A stretch of DNA of 9,937 bases from JBMNQS01 sp050944255 (GTDB lineage Bacteria; Bacillota; Clostridia; Christensenellales; Maliibacteriaceae): NCBI GenBank assembly GCA_050944255.1, contig JBMNQS010000073.1:1-9937 (forward strand), in the 5' to 3' direction. Positions 1 through 6,040 of the stretch are shown in pieces. The notes beneath the pieces were generated by a model. It was given only the letters and a program-made list of their open reading frames with translations. It had not been told where the DNA came from and did not search any database. The translations under genes were made by a program, and so were the position numbers. Positions within the stretch are counted from its first letter, which is position 1. The number at the start of each line of letters is the position of its first letter.

Positions 1-347
1 TTTCTGGACTTCCCATGCTCATGGTTTTCGAATTCTTTGCCGCCTTCGGACTCATAGTAGTTCAGATACTCCAAAAACCGTTCAATATCTGTTGAAGTGA
101 CTTTATCCATATCTTTTTGCGTAATCTCCAAAATTGAGGAGCGCTCTGAGAGCCGATCCTGAATTAGATAACGGAAGAATGTCCGCAGGTCGTACGCGTA
201 ATTGACCCGCGTGAGGATAGATGTCTGCGGCTCGATGGCAATAAAAAATAAAAAACAAAATTCAGGAAGCTCTTTTAAGATAGTGCGCAGCCTTTCGGTT
301 TGTTCGCGCTGGCGGCTGGCAGCGTAGGATTTATTCTTTGCAGCCAC
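1..347 (-). CDS. Tyrosine recombinase/integrase, N-terminal part (runs off the window edge)
   Basis: Partial gene: 115 residues from a GTG start at 345-347, continuing beyond position 1. An in-frame TGA lies six codons upstream of the GTG and no other start codon lies between, so the start is well fixed. An AAAGGA ribosome binding site ends about 10 nt before it. The visible part is basic and helical and resembles the SAM-like core-binding domain of XerC/XerD-type recombinases: a LKELPEF segment, then NYAYDLRTFFRYL near residues 49-61, then DIERFLEYLNYYES near 87-100. The catalytic domain (R-K-H-R-H-Y) lies outside the window and cannot be checked. Similar single-gene tyrosine recombinases are widespread on Clostridia chromosomes. 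Whether this one serves a mobile element or has a housekeeping role cannot be decided here. Family assignment is fairly secure; substrate site is unknown. Confidence 0.75.
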   Translation of the reverse strand, partial: MAAKNKSYAASRQREQTERLRTILKELPEFCFLFFIAIEPQTSILTRVNYAYDLRTFFRYLIQDRLSERSSILEITQKDMDKVTSTDIERFLEYLNYYESEGGKEFENHEHGKSR

Positions 348-414
348 AGGGTTCGCGTCCTTTCACAATAAAGTTTCTCCAACAAGTAGCTTGAGAGATG
401 TTATTTTCAGCTTC

Positions 415-444
415 ATTGTAGCATACGAAAGCTTTCCCGGTCAA
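415..444 (-). promoter_or_regulatory. Sigma-A type promoter of the tyrosine recombinase gene
   Basis: On the minus strand, TTGACC (439-444) and TACAAT (415-420) are separated by 18 bp. This predicts a start site near 408 and a leader of about 60 nt before the GTG at 347. The first base of the -35 box is the last base of the neighbouring 15-bp inverted repeat arm, so a protein bound there would contact or block RNA polymerase. Confidence 0.7.
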
Positions 445-477
445 TCTATGCGTAAAAGTTTTCTTTTACGCATAGAT
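444..477. repeat. Perfect 15-bp inverted repeat beside the integrase promoter
   Basis: Arms 444-458 (ATCTATGCGTAAAAG) and 463-477 (its exact reverse complement) flank a TTTT spacer. It is AT-rich and has no U-tract in either direction, so it is not a convincing terminator. Its position directly upstream of the integrase -35 box suggests an operator. A recombinase core site is the other reading, though the 4-bp spacer is shorter than the 6-8 bp usual for tyrosine recombinases unless the arm boundaries are read inward. Confidence 0.7.
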
Positions 478-484
478 AAAACGA

Positions 485-637
485 GGCGTCAAATCATTGG
501 TTTGGGTGAACCTACCCGGCAACCCTACCGGCGAAGACGCGCCGCGTGGTTGTTTATTCCTCTGCCTTAAGTTGAAAAATGCAATAACAACAGTCTCTAT
601 GCGGTGCATGAAGACCGGGCATGCACCGCATTTTATT
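485..637 (+). ncRNA. Possible small structured RNA ending at an intrinsic terminator
   Basis: No protein-coding gene on the plus strand explains the strong terminator at 599-637, so a short non-coding transcript is proposed. Helices that can be drawn: GCGTC 486-490 with GACGC 536-540, enclosing GGTT/AACC (499-502/509-512) or the alternative GGGT/ACCC (504-507/514-517); and GTTGTTTATT 549-558 with AATAACAAC 583-591 (one bulge). The segment CCCGGCAACCC recalls SAM-family riboswitches, but the rest of those consensuses is absent and no gene follows. The 5' end and promoter are not clear. It matches no RNA family I can name. Confidence 0.3.
599..637 (+). terminator. Rho-independent terminator (plus strand)
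   Basis: Perfect 12-bp stem ATGCGGTGCATG (599-610) with CATGCACCGCAT (620-631), 9-nt loop, followed by TTTTATT. The U-tract is on the plus-strand side only, so it terminates rightward transcription, whose source is not a recognised gene. Confidence 0.65.
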
Positions 638-954
638 GTAATGAGCTGCCCTTCAAATCTGAGATCATCCCCAGTGACCTATTATCTGCCGTCTTGCCGA
701 AGACATTTTACGCTGCGGCAGGATTGGCTCTGCCCTCCCCTCGTCCAGTGAGTCTGGCATAGATTATTATCTATGGCTTGCCATGAATATGCGGCGGACA
801 TTTTTACGCACGTGCCCTGATATCAAAGAGCGATTATCCTTACAGATTAGGATGACTTCCCGTTGCATTTTGGGTGCTCCCTCCACTATCTGTTTCAAAT
901 CATAACTAATGGTGTCTGCTTCATCATAGGGCAACGATTGCCCATTTACCATTG
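638..954. other. Gene-free stretch with scattered copies of the palindrome words
   Basis: No convincing gene. Open frames on either strand have no ribosome binding site and no family resemblance. It does hold a perfect 7-bp inverted repeat CATAGAT-TATT-ATCTATG (758-775) and two copies of GACATTTT(T)ACGC (702-713 and 798-809). These share words with the 444-477 palindrome. A small hairpin GGCAG/CTGCC lies at 717-734. Confidence 0.4.
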
Positions 955-991
955 AAAAACAAGGATCGGGCGAAAAGCCTGATCCTTGTTT
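955..991 (-). terminator. Intrinsic terminator of the proC-rnhA operon
   Basis: Arms 957-971 and 977-991 form a 15-bp stem with one G-U pair and a 5-nt loop. On the minus strand it is followed by TTTTT (complement of 955-959). It lies 40 nt past the rnhA stop codon, the expected place for the operon end. A weaker T-run on the other side may make it partly bidirectional. Confidence 0.8.
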
Positions 992-1030
992 CCTAAGATA
1001 AAAACGAGATTAAAAATACTAAGACATATT

Positions 1031-1498
1031 TCAGGGCAGCTCTTCCGGTGCCATCGTTTCACCGGCATTTTTCTTGATCTGCTCCTTTGCCAAGTAGTCA
1101 CAGCGGTTATTGTACTCATTGTCCGCATGGCCAGGCACTTTAATAAATTTCACGTCATGCTTTTCCACTTCTTCCAAAAGGGCCTGCCAAAGGTCCTGGT
1201 TCTCCACCGGCTGCTTGGCGGCCGTTTTCCAGCCTGTCCGCTGCCAGCGTTCAATCCAGCCCCGGTTAAATGCGTTCACAAGGTATGCGCTGTCGGAATA
1301 TATGTCCACCCGGCACGGTCTTTTGAGGGCTTTCAGTCCCTGCAGAGGGGCATAAAGCTCCATCCGGTTGTTGGTGGTTTCCCGCACGAATCCGGACAGC
1401 TCTTTCTTATGGCTTTTGTGCAAAAGGACAGCCGCCCAGCCTCCGGGGCCCGGATTGTTGGAGCATGCACCGTCCGTATACAGTTCAATGTACTGCAT
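1031..1498 (-). CDS. rnhA: Ribonuclease HI
   Basis: 155 residues, the same length as the E. coli enzyme, which cleaves the RNA strand of RNA-DNA hybrids during primer and R-loop removal in the cytoplasm. All active-site residues are visible: D9 in YTDGACSNNPGPGGW, E47 in NNRMELYA, D69 in YSDSAYLV and D134 in NNRCDYLA, plus the catalytic-loop H124 in VPGHADNEYNN. The basic and aromatic handle region of the E. coli type is present around residues 80-97 (GWIERWQRTGWKTAAKQ). The ATG is preceded by a modest AGTGAGAG ribosome binding site that sits around the end of proC. Only 9 nt separate the two genes, so it is most likely cotranscribed as the second gene and ends at the terminator just downstream. 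The pairing with proC seems to be one of location rather than pathway. Identification is secure. Confidence 0.96.
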   Translation of the reverse strand: MQYIELYTDGACSNNPGPGGWAAVLLHKSHKKELSGFVRETTNNRMELYAPLQGLKALKRPCRVDIYSDSAYLVNAFNRGWIERWQRTGWKTAAKQPVENQDLWQALLEEVEKHDVKFIKVPGHADNEYNNRCDYLAKEQIKKNAGETMAPEELP

Positions 1499-1507
1499 AA
1501 GCGTCTC

Positions 1508-2323
1508 TCACTCTTTATTTTCTTGCGCGATTTCCCGCGCCCGCTGCACGCCGGCCTCTACCGCATCGATCACAGCGGCGCGAAACGCACTGTGTTCAAG
1601 GGCATGCACCGCGGCGATGGTCGTACCGCTGGGAGAACATACGGCATCTTTTAAAGCGCCGGGATGCTGCCGGGTTTCGCGTACCATGGTGCCTGCGCCG
1701 ATTACCGTCTGCGCCGCCAACCGCATGGCTACGTCTCTGGGAAGCCCGTATTTGACGCCGCCGTCCGCCAGCGCCTCGATAAACATGTATACATACGCCG
1801 GGCCGCTTCCCGAAACGCCTGTTACGGCACTGAGCTGAGCTTCGGTTACGTATACAACCTGGCCCAACGGCGTAAAAAGATTTTCTATCAGAGCGAACTC
1901 ATCTTTTGTCAGAGGGCATTGGGCATTGAATGCCGTGACGCCTTCTCCCACCATGGCGGGTGTATTGGGCATGGTGTTGAGCACCTTGACCGATGCGGGG
2001 ATATACTTGGAGAGATGATCTTTCAGCCATCCTGCCACAATGGAAACCACAATCTGTCCATCGCCTCTCCAAGCGTCTTTTAACTGTTTTAAAACGTCCT
2101 TACAGATATAAGGCTTTACCGCCAAGATCACGACATCGCAATGGCGGGCAACATCACTGTTTTGAGTTGTCACCCCTACCCCGCACTCTGCTTGAAGGCG
2201 CTCCAGCGCCGCTTCATGGATATCGCTGACCAGTATATCCGTATTTTGGAGCACATTTGCCTTTAAAACGCCTCTTATAATGGCGCCGCCCATATTTCCT
2301 GCGCCGATAAATCCCAACTTCAT
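1508..2323 (-). CDS. proC: Pyrroline-5-carboxylate reductase
   Basis: 271 residues. It catalyses the last step of proline synthesis, the NAD(P)H-dependent reduction of 1-pyrroline-5-carboxylate to L-proline, in the cytoplasm. The N-terminal Rossmann motif GFIGAGNMGGAI covers residues 4-15. The conserved KVLNTMPNTPAMVGEG segment spans 113-128, and the dimerisation/active-site region runs from SGSGPAYVYMFIEALADGG (171-189) through GLPRDVAMRLAAQT, with HPGALKDAVCSPSGTT at 220-235. The open frame extends 40 codons upstream, but ATG 2323 is chosen because MKLGFIGAGNMGG is the family's usual beginning, AAGGA lies about 9 nt before it, and the upstream codons overlap the promoter. First gene of a probable proC-rnhA operon. 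No other proline genes are in the window. Confidence 0.96.
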   Translation of the reverse strand: MKLGFIGAGNMGGAIIRGVLKANVLQNTDILVSDIHEAALERLQAECGVGVTTQNSDVARHCDVVILAVKPYICKDVLKQLKDAWRGDGQIVVSIVAGWLKDHLSKYIPASVKVLNTMPNTPAMVGEGVTAFNAQCPLTKDEFALIENLFTPLGQVVYVTEAQLSAVTGVSGSGPAYVYMFIEALADGGVKYGLPRDVAMRLAAQTVIGAGTMVRETRQHPGALKDAVCSPSGTTIAAVHALEHSAFRAAVIDAVEAGVQRAREIAQENKE

Positions 2324-2378
2324 GGTTAAATGTTCCTTTCCATGGTTCATTTGATGGATCAATGGATGTGCTTTATTC

Positions 2379-2407
2379 ATTATAACGGATTGCACATGGT
2401 TTGAAAA
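2379..2407 (-). promoter_or_regulatory. Probable proC promoter
   Basis: Minus strand: TTTTCA (2402-2407), 17-bp spacer, perfect TATAAT (2379-2384). This places the start near 2372, about 50 nt before the proC ATG. The -35 box is a 4 of 6 match. The -10 box is part of one arm of the inverted motif at 2379-2464. Confidence 0.6.
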
Positions 2408-2464
2408 GCTCAGCTTATGCCGATCCATGGCGGTCTGCCACAATGCATAACAATCCGTTATGAT
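2379..2464. repeat. Divergent 14-bp inverted motif between proC and tRNA-Trp
   Basis: CAATCCGTTATAAT on the minus strand (2392 to 2379) is repeated as CAATCCGTTATGAT on the plus strand (2451-2464), 13 of 14 matching, with 58 bp between arms. Each copy ends in a -10-like hexamer pointing outward. Candidate paired operator or duplicated divergent promoter; no regulator is identified. Confidence 0.55.
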
Positions 2465-2516
2465 TTCAATAATTTTTGCTTATAATTAAGGGTAAGATCC
2501 CCTGTTTTAAAGCCAC

Positions 2517-2545
2517 TTGACGCATGTCCTCCGCTGCGCTATAAT
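2517..2545 (+). promoter_or_regulatory. Promoter of tRNA-Trp
   Basis: TTGACG (2517-2522), exactly 17 bp, then perfect TATAAT (2540-2545). The predicted start, near 2552, lies about 7 nt ahead of the mature tRNA 5' end. A near-consensus promoter is expected for a stable RNA gene. Confidence 0.8.
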
Positions 2546-2558
2546 TAGCTTTGTGCTT

Positions 2559-2634
2559 AGGGGAGTAGCTCAACTGGCAGAGCAACGGTCTCCAAAACCG
2601 TAGGTTGCGTGTTCGATTCGCGTCTCCCCTGCCA
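2559..2634 (+). tRNA. tRNA-Trp (anticodon CCA)
   Basis: 76 nt with a full cloverleaf. Acceptor arms AGGGGAG (2559-2565) and CTCCCCT (2624-2630) pair perfectly. The D stem is GCTC/GAGC. The anticodon stem ACGGT/ACCGT encloses the loop CTCCAAA, giving anticodon CCA. The T arm GCGTG-TTCGATT-CGCGT contains two G-U pairs. The discriminator is G and the terminal CCA is encoded. It is a single-gene unit with its own promoter and terminator rather than part of a tRNA cluster. Confidence 0.96.
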
Positions 2635-2660
2635 CGCGGACGGTATCCGCTTTCAGATTG

Positions 2661-2692
2661 CGCTCCCCACAAAGTGAGGAGCGTTTTGTTTT
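2661..2692 (+). terminator. Terminator after tRNA-Trp
   Basis: CGCTCC (2661-2666) pairs with GGAGCG (2678-2683) around an 11-nt loop and is followed by TTTTGTTTT. A small GCGGA/TCCGC hairpin (2636-2650) sits between the tRNA 3' end and this terminator and may mark the trailer for processing. Confidence 0.75.
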
Positions 2693-2756
2693 ACCTCTGC
2701 GGGGGACGGACATATTCAAATATTCAGAGCCACTTTTTCATTTTACGGATGCGCGG

Positions 2757-2785
2757 TTGCCCATATCTGGCACATGCTTTATAAT
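2757..2785 (+). promoter_or_regulatory. Promoter of the membrane-anchored alpha/beta hydrolase gene
   Basis: TTGCCC (2757-2762), 17-bp spacer, perfect TATAAT (2780-2785). The predicted start near 2792 gives a leader of about 100 nt before the ATG at 2896. It argues against a GTG start at 2797, which would leave almost no leader. Confidence 0.65.
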
Positions 2786-2895
2786 AAAAAAGAAGCGTGG
2801 ATACTGCTCCATCGCCTGAAGAAAAGCGCATTTCCAATTGTATAGGCCGAGCAAGACCTCACAGGCAAAGAATAAAAAGGAAAAATGCTATTCAT

Positions 2896-3846
2896 ATGAA
2901 AAAATTATTTAAAATTCTATTTATTGTGCTGCTGATCATCTGTGCGGCAGGCAGTCTCTGGCAGTATTTTGCATCCGAAGAGGAGCTGGAATCCCTTGAA
3001 ATGCCGGGGAGGCTTTACAGTGTGGACGGTCACGACGTACACCTTTATGCGTCGGGAGACGGGAATCAGACGGCTGTATTTGTGGCCGGTTCGGGTACTT
3101 ATTGCGCTTATACGGACTTTTACGGCCTTCAAAGCGCCCTATCCGGGACGATGCGCACCATAAGCTATGATCGTCCCGGTTATGGCTTCAGCGAGCCCAA
3201 CGAAGATCTGGTTCAAATAGACGATATGGTGGAAAATTTAAATGGGCTTTTGGAGGCGGCCGGTGAAAAGGGACCGTACATTTTGATCGGCCACAGTCTG
3301 GCCTCTCTGGAAGTGATCCGCTTTGCGCAGACGCATCCTGAAAAAGTCAAGGCCATCGTGCTGCTGGACGCAGGCAGCCCGCAATATTACGCGGAAGTTT
3401 GGCAGATGAAGTTTCTTGCCATGAACCGGCTGGCGGCCGCCATGAGGTTTTGCGGCATCCACCGCATTATGATGAAGTTTGACTCGGTGATTCCCTTTTA
3501 CGGTGCGGAATATAGGCTTGAAAAACTGGACGAACCGCGCGTGAAGACAATGGAGCGGGTGATGTATTACAATAAGATCGGGCTCGGGGACAATCTGCCC
3601 GCGATCGGCAATATGAACGATAACGCGAAAAAAGTGGTGGATGAAGGCCCGCTGGAGGGTATACCCCTGCTGGTCCTTTCTTCGGACTCAAAGAATGAAA
3701 AATGGAATGACGCGCAGCGGGAACTGCTGTCCTGGTCGGACCAGAGCCGTCAGGTTACATTGAAGGATTCGCAGCATTACGTCCACTGGACCAACGCTGA
3801 GGAAGTCCTGCAGGAAATGATGCATCTTGCGGATACGCTCAAGTGA
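2896..3846 (+). CDS. Alpha/beta-fold hydrolase with N-terminal membrane anchor
   Basis: 316 residues. Residues 1-25 form a lysine-start hydrophobic segment (MKKLFKILFIVLLIICAAG), a signal anchor or uncleaved signal, so the enzyme probably faces the outside of the membrane. The body is a typical alpha/beta hydrolase of the proline-iminopeptidase/haloperoxidase-like type: a VFVAGSGTY strand and oxyanion loop at 61-69, SYDRPGYGFSEP at 90-101, and nucleophile S134 in LIGHSLAS. The likely acid is D264 in VLSSDS and the catalytic H294 is in DSQHYVHW. A variable cap lies around 160-250. The frame is open back to a GTG at 2797, but ATG 2896 is preferred for its signal sequence and AAAAAGGA, although the spacing (about 14 nt) is longer than ideal. 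It is a single-gene unit with its own promoter and terminator. The substrate cannot be inferred. Confidence 0.85.
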   Translation: MKKLFKILFIVLLIICAAGSLWQYFASEEELESLEMPGRLYSVDGHDVHLYASGDGNQTAVFVAGSGTYCAYTDFYGLQSALSGTMRTISYDRPGYGFSEPNEDLVQIDDMVENLNGLLEAAGEKGPYILIGHSLASLEVIRFAQTHPEKVKAIVLLDAGSPQYYAEVWQMKFLAMNRLAAAMRFCGIHRIMMKFDSVIPFYGAEYRLEKLDEPRVKTMERVMYYNKIGLGDNLPAIGNMNDNAKKVVDEGPLEGIPLLVLSSDSKNEKWNDAQRELLSWSDQSRQVTLKDSQHYVHWTNAEEVLQEMMHLADTLK

Positions 3847-3910
3847 GCGCTGTCTGGTTTGCGCGCCGGCAGGCGTAAGAATCCCGCAGAAAGCGCGGAC
3901 AGGCCAAAAT

Positions 3911-3938
3911 AAAACCACCGGTTATCCGGTGGTTTTTT
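3911..3938 (+). terminator. Strong, probably bidirectional intrinsic terminator
   Basis: Perfect 11-bp stem AAAACCACCGG (3911-3921) with CCGGTGGTTTT (3926-3936), loop TTAT, ending in six Ts (3933-3938). On the minus strand the mirror reading ends in TTTTATTTT, so it can also stop the leftward operon, whose last recognisable gene ends about 200 nt earlier at 4137. Confidence 0.85.
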
Positions 3939-4136
3939 CTGGGCCTGTAAGGTGATTCCGCTTGCCGCATATCTCCGAAGTCTAGCTGCAAACAAGGAGA
4001 ATACACCGGCAGGAGGAATGGGCACGCTTGCGGACTTTGCGGTATCCCCTCATGGCCAAGTCTGAGGCCAATGGCACGGATAAACAGAAAATAAGCTCGT
4101 GCTCGGCGCCATCGGTTCTTCTGGATAATTGATGAA

Positions 4137-4697
4137 TCAGTCCACAAATCCGCATTTCAGCGGCAGCCAATCGAGTATCCTGCGGATGTAGGGATCCCAA
4201 AAATCCCAGTCGTGAACGCCGGGCCCTTCCGCATAGGTCAGGTCCACACCCAGCGAGAGCGCGTAATCCCGGTACTCAAGATTGCTCTGATAGAGAAAAT
4301 CCTCGGTTCCGCAGCACAGGTATAGTTTTGGCAGCGGCTCTCCAGCATCGACTGCGTTTTTTAGTATGACCCTTAAATCCTCGTGTTCGGAATTATAGTA
4401 TTGATAATCAGAACCGTAGGCTCCAAAAAGATATTTAGCCGTCGGAACCGAAGACGGGGCGCCCGGCACCGCCTCCTGCGACGGACCGGGACGCCGTATC
4501 TGCACGCCGCCGGAAAGGCTTGCGGCGGCGGCGTATTGTCCGGGATTTCTCAGCGCCGCTTTGAGGGCGCCGAATCCGCCCATGGAGAGGCCGGCAATGA
4601 AGTTGTTCTGCCTTTTGATATCAAAGAAATCACCGCCTGGTTTCAGAGCCGGCAACAACATGGACACGGAAAAGGTGCCTTTAAGGGTCTCCTGCAT
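4137..4697 (-). CDS. Esterase (EstA/esterase-D-like), N-terminally truncated remnant
   Basis: 186 residues; full-length relatives are roughly 250-270. The retained part carries the whole catalytic triad: S38 in NFIAGLSMGGFGALKAAL, D133 in LCCGTEDFLYQSN and H162 in GPGVHDWDFWD. This is the pattern of tributyrin esterase/acetyl-xylan esterase-like enzymes, which remove acyl groups from small or sugar esters. Homology appears to begin around LLPALKPGGDFF. The first strands, including the usual oxyanion HG segment, are missing. The ATG follows directly on an in-frame TGA and has no ribosome binding site, and none of the three frames in the 128 nt upstream restores the missing part. It probably descends from the last gene of the leftward operon and is likely inactive. 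The 198 nt between it and the terminator at 3911-3938 hold nothing recognisable. Family call good; functionality doubtful. Confidence 0.7.
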   Translation of the reverse strand: MQETLKGTFSVSMLLPALKPGGDFFDIKRQNNFIAGLSMGGFGALKAALRNPGQYAAAASLSGGVQIRRPGPSQEAVPGAPSSVPTAKYLFGAYGSDYQYYNSEHEDLRVILKNAVDAGEPLPKLYLCCGTEDFLYQSNLEYRDYALSLGVDLTYAEGPGVHDWDFWDPYIRRILDWLPLKCGFVD

Positions 4698-4825
4698 TCA
4701 AAAACCGCTTGTCCAGGGCTGCCAAGAGTAGCCCGCGACACCTCGTTCAGGTTACCCGAATGCAGGATAAATGGATGCCGCGTGGCACGAAGCAAAGCGT
4801 ACTTTTACACTGCCTGTCCTGTCTG

Positions 4826-6040
4826 TTACAGCGGCGGGCAGGAGGCGATGATGGCGTCGAGTGCCTCGAAAGTCTGCTGGTATGTCCGGTTGATAAACGC
4901 GTGCAGCATGCCCTCGTACAGGTGGTATTCCACCGGCACCCCATTGTCCTGCAGCTTGGCGGCATACATCAGCGCCTGATCCAAAATGGGATCACACTCT
5001 GCGGATATGAAGCAGGCGGGCGGTATCCCGTCAAAATCCGTTTCCTCAAGCGGAGACGCGTAGGGATTGAGCTGATCTGCTTCGGGGTTGGGAAGGTAGC
5101 ATTTTTTAAGATCGTCTTTCGTGCTGTCATAGGCTTCAAGGCCCGTCAGAACCGTGCCTCGATAGATGCTGTTTGGCTGCATCATGGCATTGATGGCGTC
5201 AACGGTGGCATCACCGGCAAAAATGGCGACCTTGTCCCCGCCATAATTGGCGGCGTTCAGCGCCTCATAGACGCCGAGGCAGCCCGCGTCGTTGATGCCG
5301 ATAACCAGATTGATGTCGATGCCCATCTGCAGCCAGTTCTCTCCGGCTGTGACGCCGTTGGCCGTTGAGCCGCCCACCGCTTCGCCGGCCCAGTTGATCT
5401 TGTCGCCGCACAGCTCATTGAGGGCATCTATATAGCCGGACTCACGGATCACCGTAAAGTCGGCGTTGGGCCAGTTGGCCGAAAACGCGTTGCAAACCTC
5501 GCCGTCCTTGAACGTGGCGTTGACCCAATCGGCGGCGTTGGCGCCAATGGCATAACCGTAATCGTAGTTGTCCCAGCCAAAGAAGGTATCGCAACCGTCA
5601 ATGGGGGTATCGTAGGCGAAAAACTTGATGCCCGCAGCCTGCGCCTGCTTCATGGAATCCTCCGTGGCCTCAGGCGTGGAGACGTGGCAGATGATGACGT
5701 CCACGCCCGCCTGAATATAATTTTCGATGGCGGCAATCTTGGCGGAGTCGTCGGCGCAGGGCGTGTTGAGGAATGTAACGCCGATATCGGAGCAGTATTT
5801 CTGCATGGCTTCCACCTGCATGGCGAAGATCTCGTTGGTCAGAAGCGCGCTGACGTAGGCAATCTTGATGTCCTTGACATCTTTGCCTCCAGCATCCCCG
5901 GAGGGGCTTGCGGCACTTCCGGGAGTACCCGCATCACTTGGAGAGGCGGGCGTGTCCGATTCCATTGTGCAGCCGGCGGCAATGCCGAGCATCATTGCGA
6001 CAGTAAGGGCAAGGGCGAGTATCCTGATAAACTTTTTCAT
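4826..6040 (-). CDS. Chimeric ORF: sugar ABC-transporter binding lipoprotein fused to C-terminal esterase fragment
   Basis: 404 residues, preceded by a good GGAGG ribosome binding site. Residues 1-24 are a lipoprotein signal with lipobox AAGC (C24), followed by a Ser/Pro/Gly/Ala linker to about 52. Residues 55-296 match the periplasmic sugar-binding (RbsB-like) fold: KIAYVSALLTNEIF, ENYIQAGVDVIICHV, AGIKFFAYDTPID, FGWDNYDYGYAIGANAADW, then INDAGCLGVYEAL and VAIFAGDATVDAI. After SIYRGTV (291-297), where such proteins normally continue another 50-60 residues, the sequence becomes the C-terminal end of a hormone-sensitive-lipase/acetyl-esterase (Aes-like) hydrolase: CYLPNPEADQLNPYASPL (314-331), D350 in SAECDPILDQ and H380 in YEGMLHAF. 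The hydrolase half lacks its nucleophile and oxyanion motifs, and the binding protein lacks its last elements. It looks like a deletion product; neither activity is likely intact. No transporter ATPase or permease lies nearby. Confidence 0.8.
   Translation of the reverse strand: MKKFIRILALALTVAMMLGIAAGCTMESDTPASPSDAGTPGSAASPSGDAGGKDVKDIKIAYVSALLTNEIFAMQVEAMQKYCSDIGVTFLNTPCADDSAKIAAIENYIQAGVDVIICHVSTPEATEDSMKQAQAAGIKFFAYDTPIDGCDTFFGWDNYDYGYAIGANAADWVNATFKDGEVCNAFSANWPNADFTVIRESGYIDALNELCGDKINWAGEAVGGSTANGVTAGENWLQMGIDINLVIGINDAGCLGVYEALNAANYGGDKVAIFAGDATVDAINAMMQPNSIYRGTVLTGLEAYDSTKDDLKKCYLPNPEADQLNPYASPLEETDFDGIPPACFISAECDPILDQALMYAAKLQDNGVPVEYHLYEGMLHAFINRTYQQTFEALDAIIASCPPL

Noticed and set aside
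499..535. SAM-type riboswitch
   Set aside because: Only the CCCGGCAACCC-like core resembles it; the kink-turn and closing helices of SAM-I are absent and there is no downstream gene to regulate.
497..751. 84-residue plus-strand open frame
   Set aside because: No ribosome binding site, runs straight through the strong terminator at 599-637, and its composition resembles no protein family.
767..952. 61-residue minus-strand open frame (contains KMQREVILICKDNRSL)
   Set aside because: Its composition is protein-like, but the ATG lies a few bases past the rnhA terminator U-tract with no ribosome binding site or promoter. It could be a relic of a lost gene; not supportable as a gene.
2559..2634. 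tRNA-Trp as the attachment site of an integrated element
   Set aside because: No repeat of the tRNA 3' end was seen elsewhere in the window, and proC-rnhA housekeeping genes lie between it and the recombinase gene.
2466..2672. 68-residue minus-strand open frame across the tRNA
   Set aside because: It is the antisense translation of the tRNA-Trp gene; such frames are a well-known false call opposite tRNAs.
3839..4200. Overlapping minus-strand open frames of 70-100 residues next to the esterase fragment
   Set aside because: They overlap the hydrolase terminator or are out-of-frame readings of the esterase 3' end, without start signals or family resemblance.
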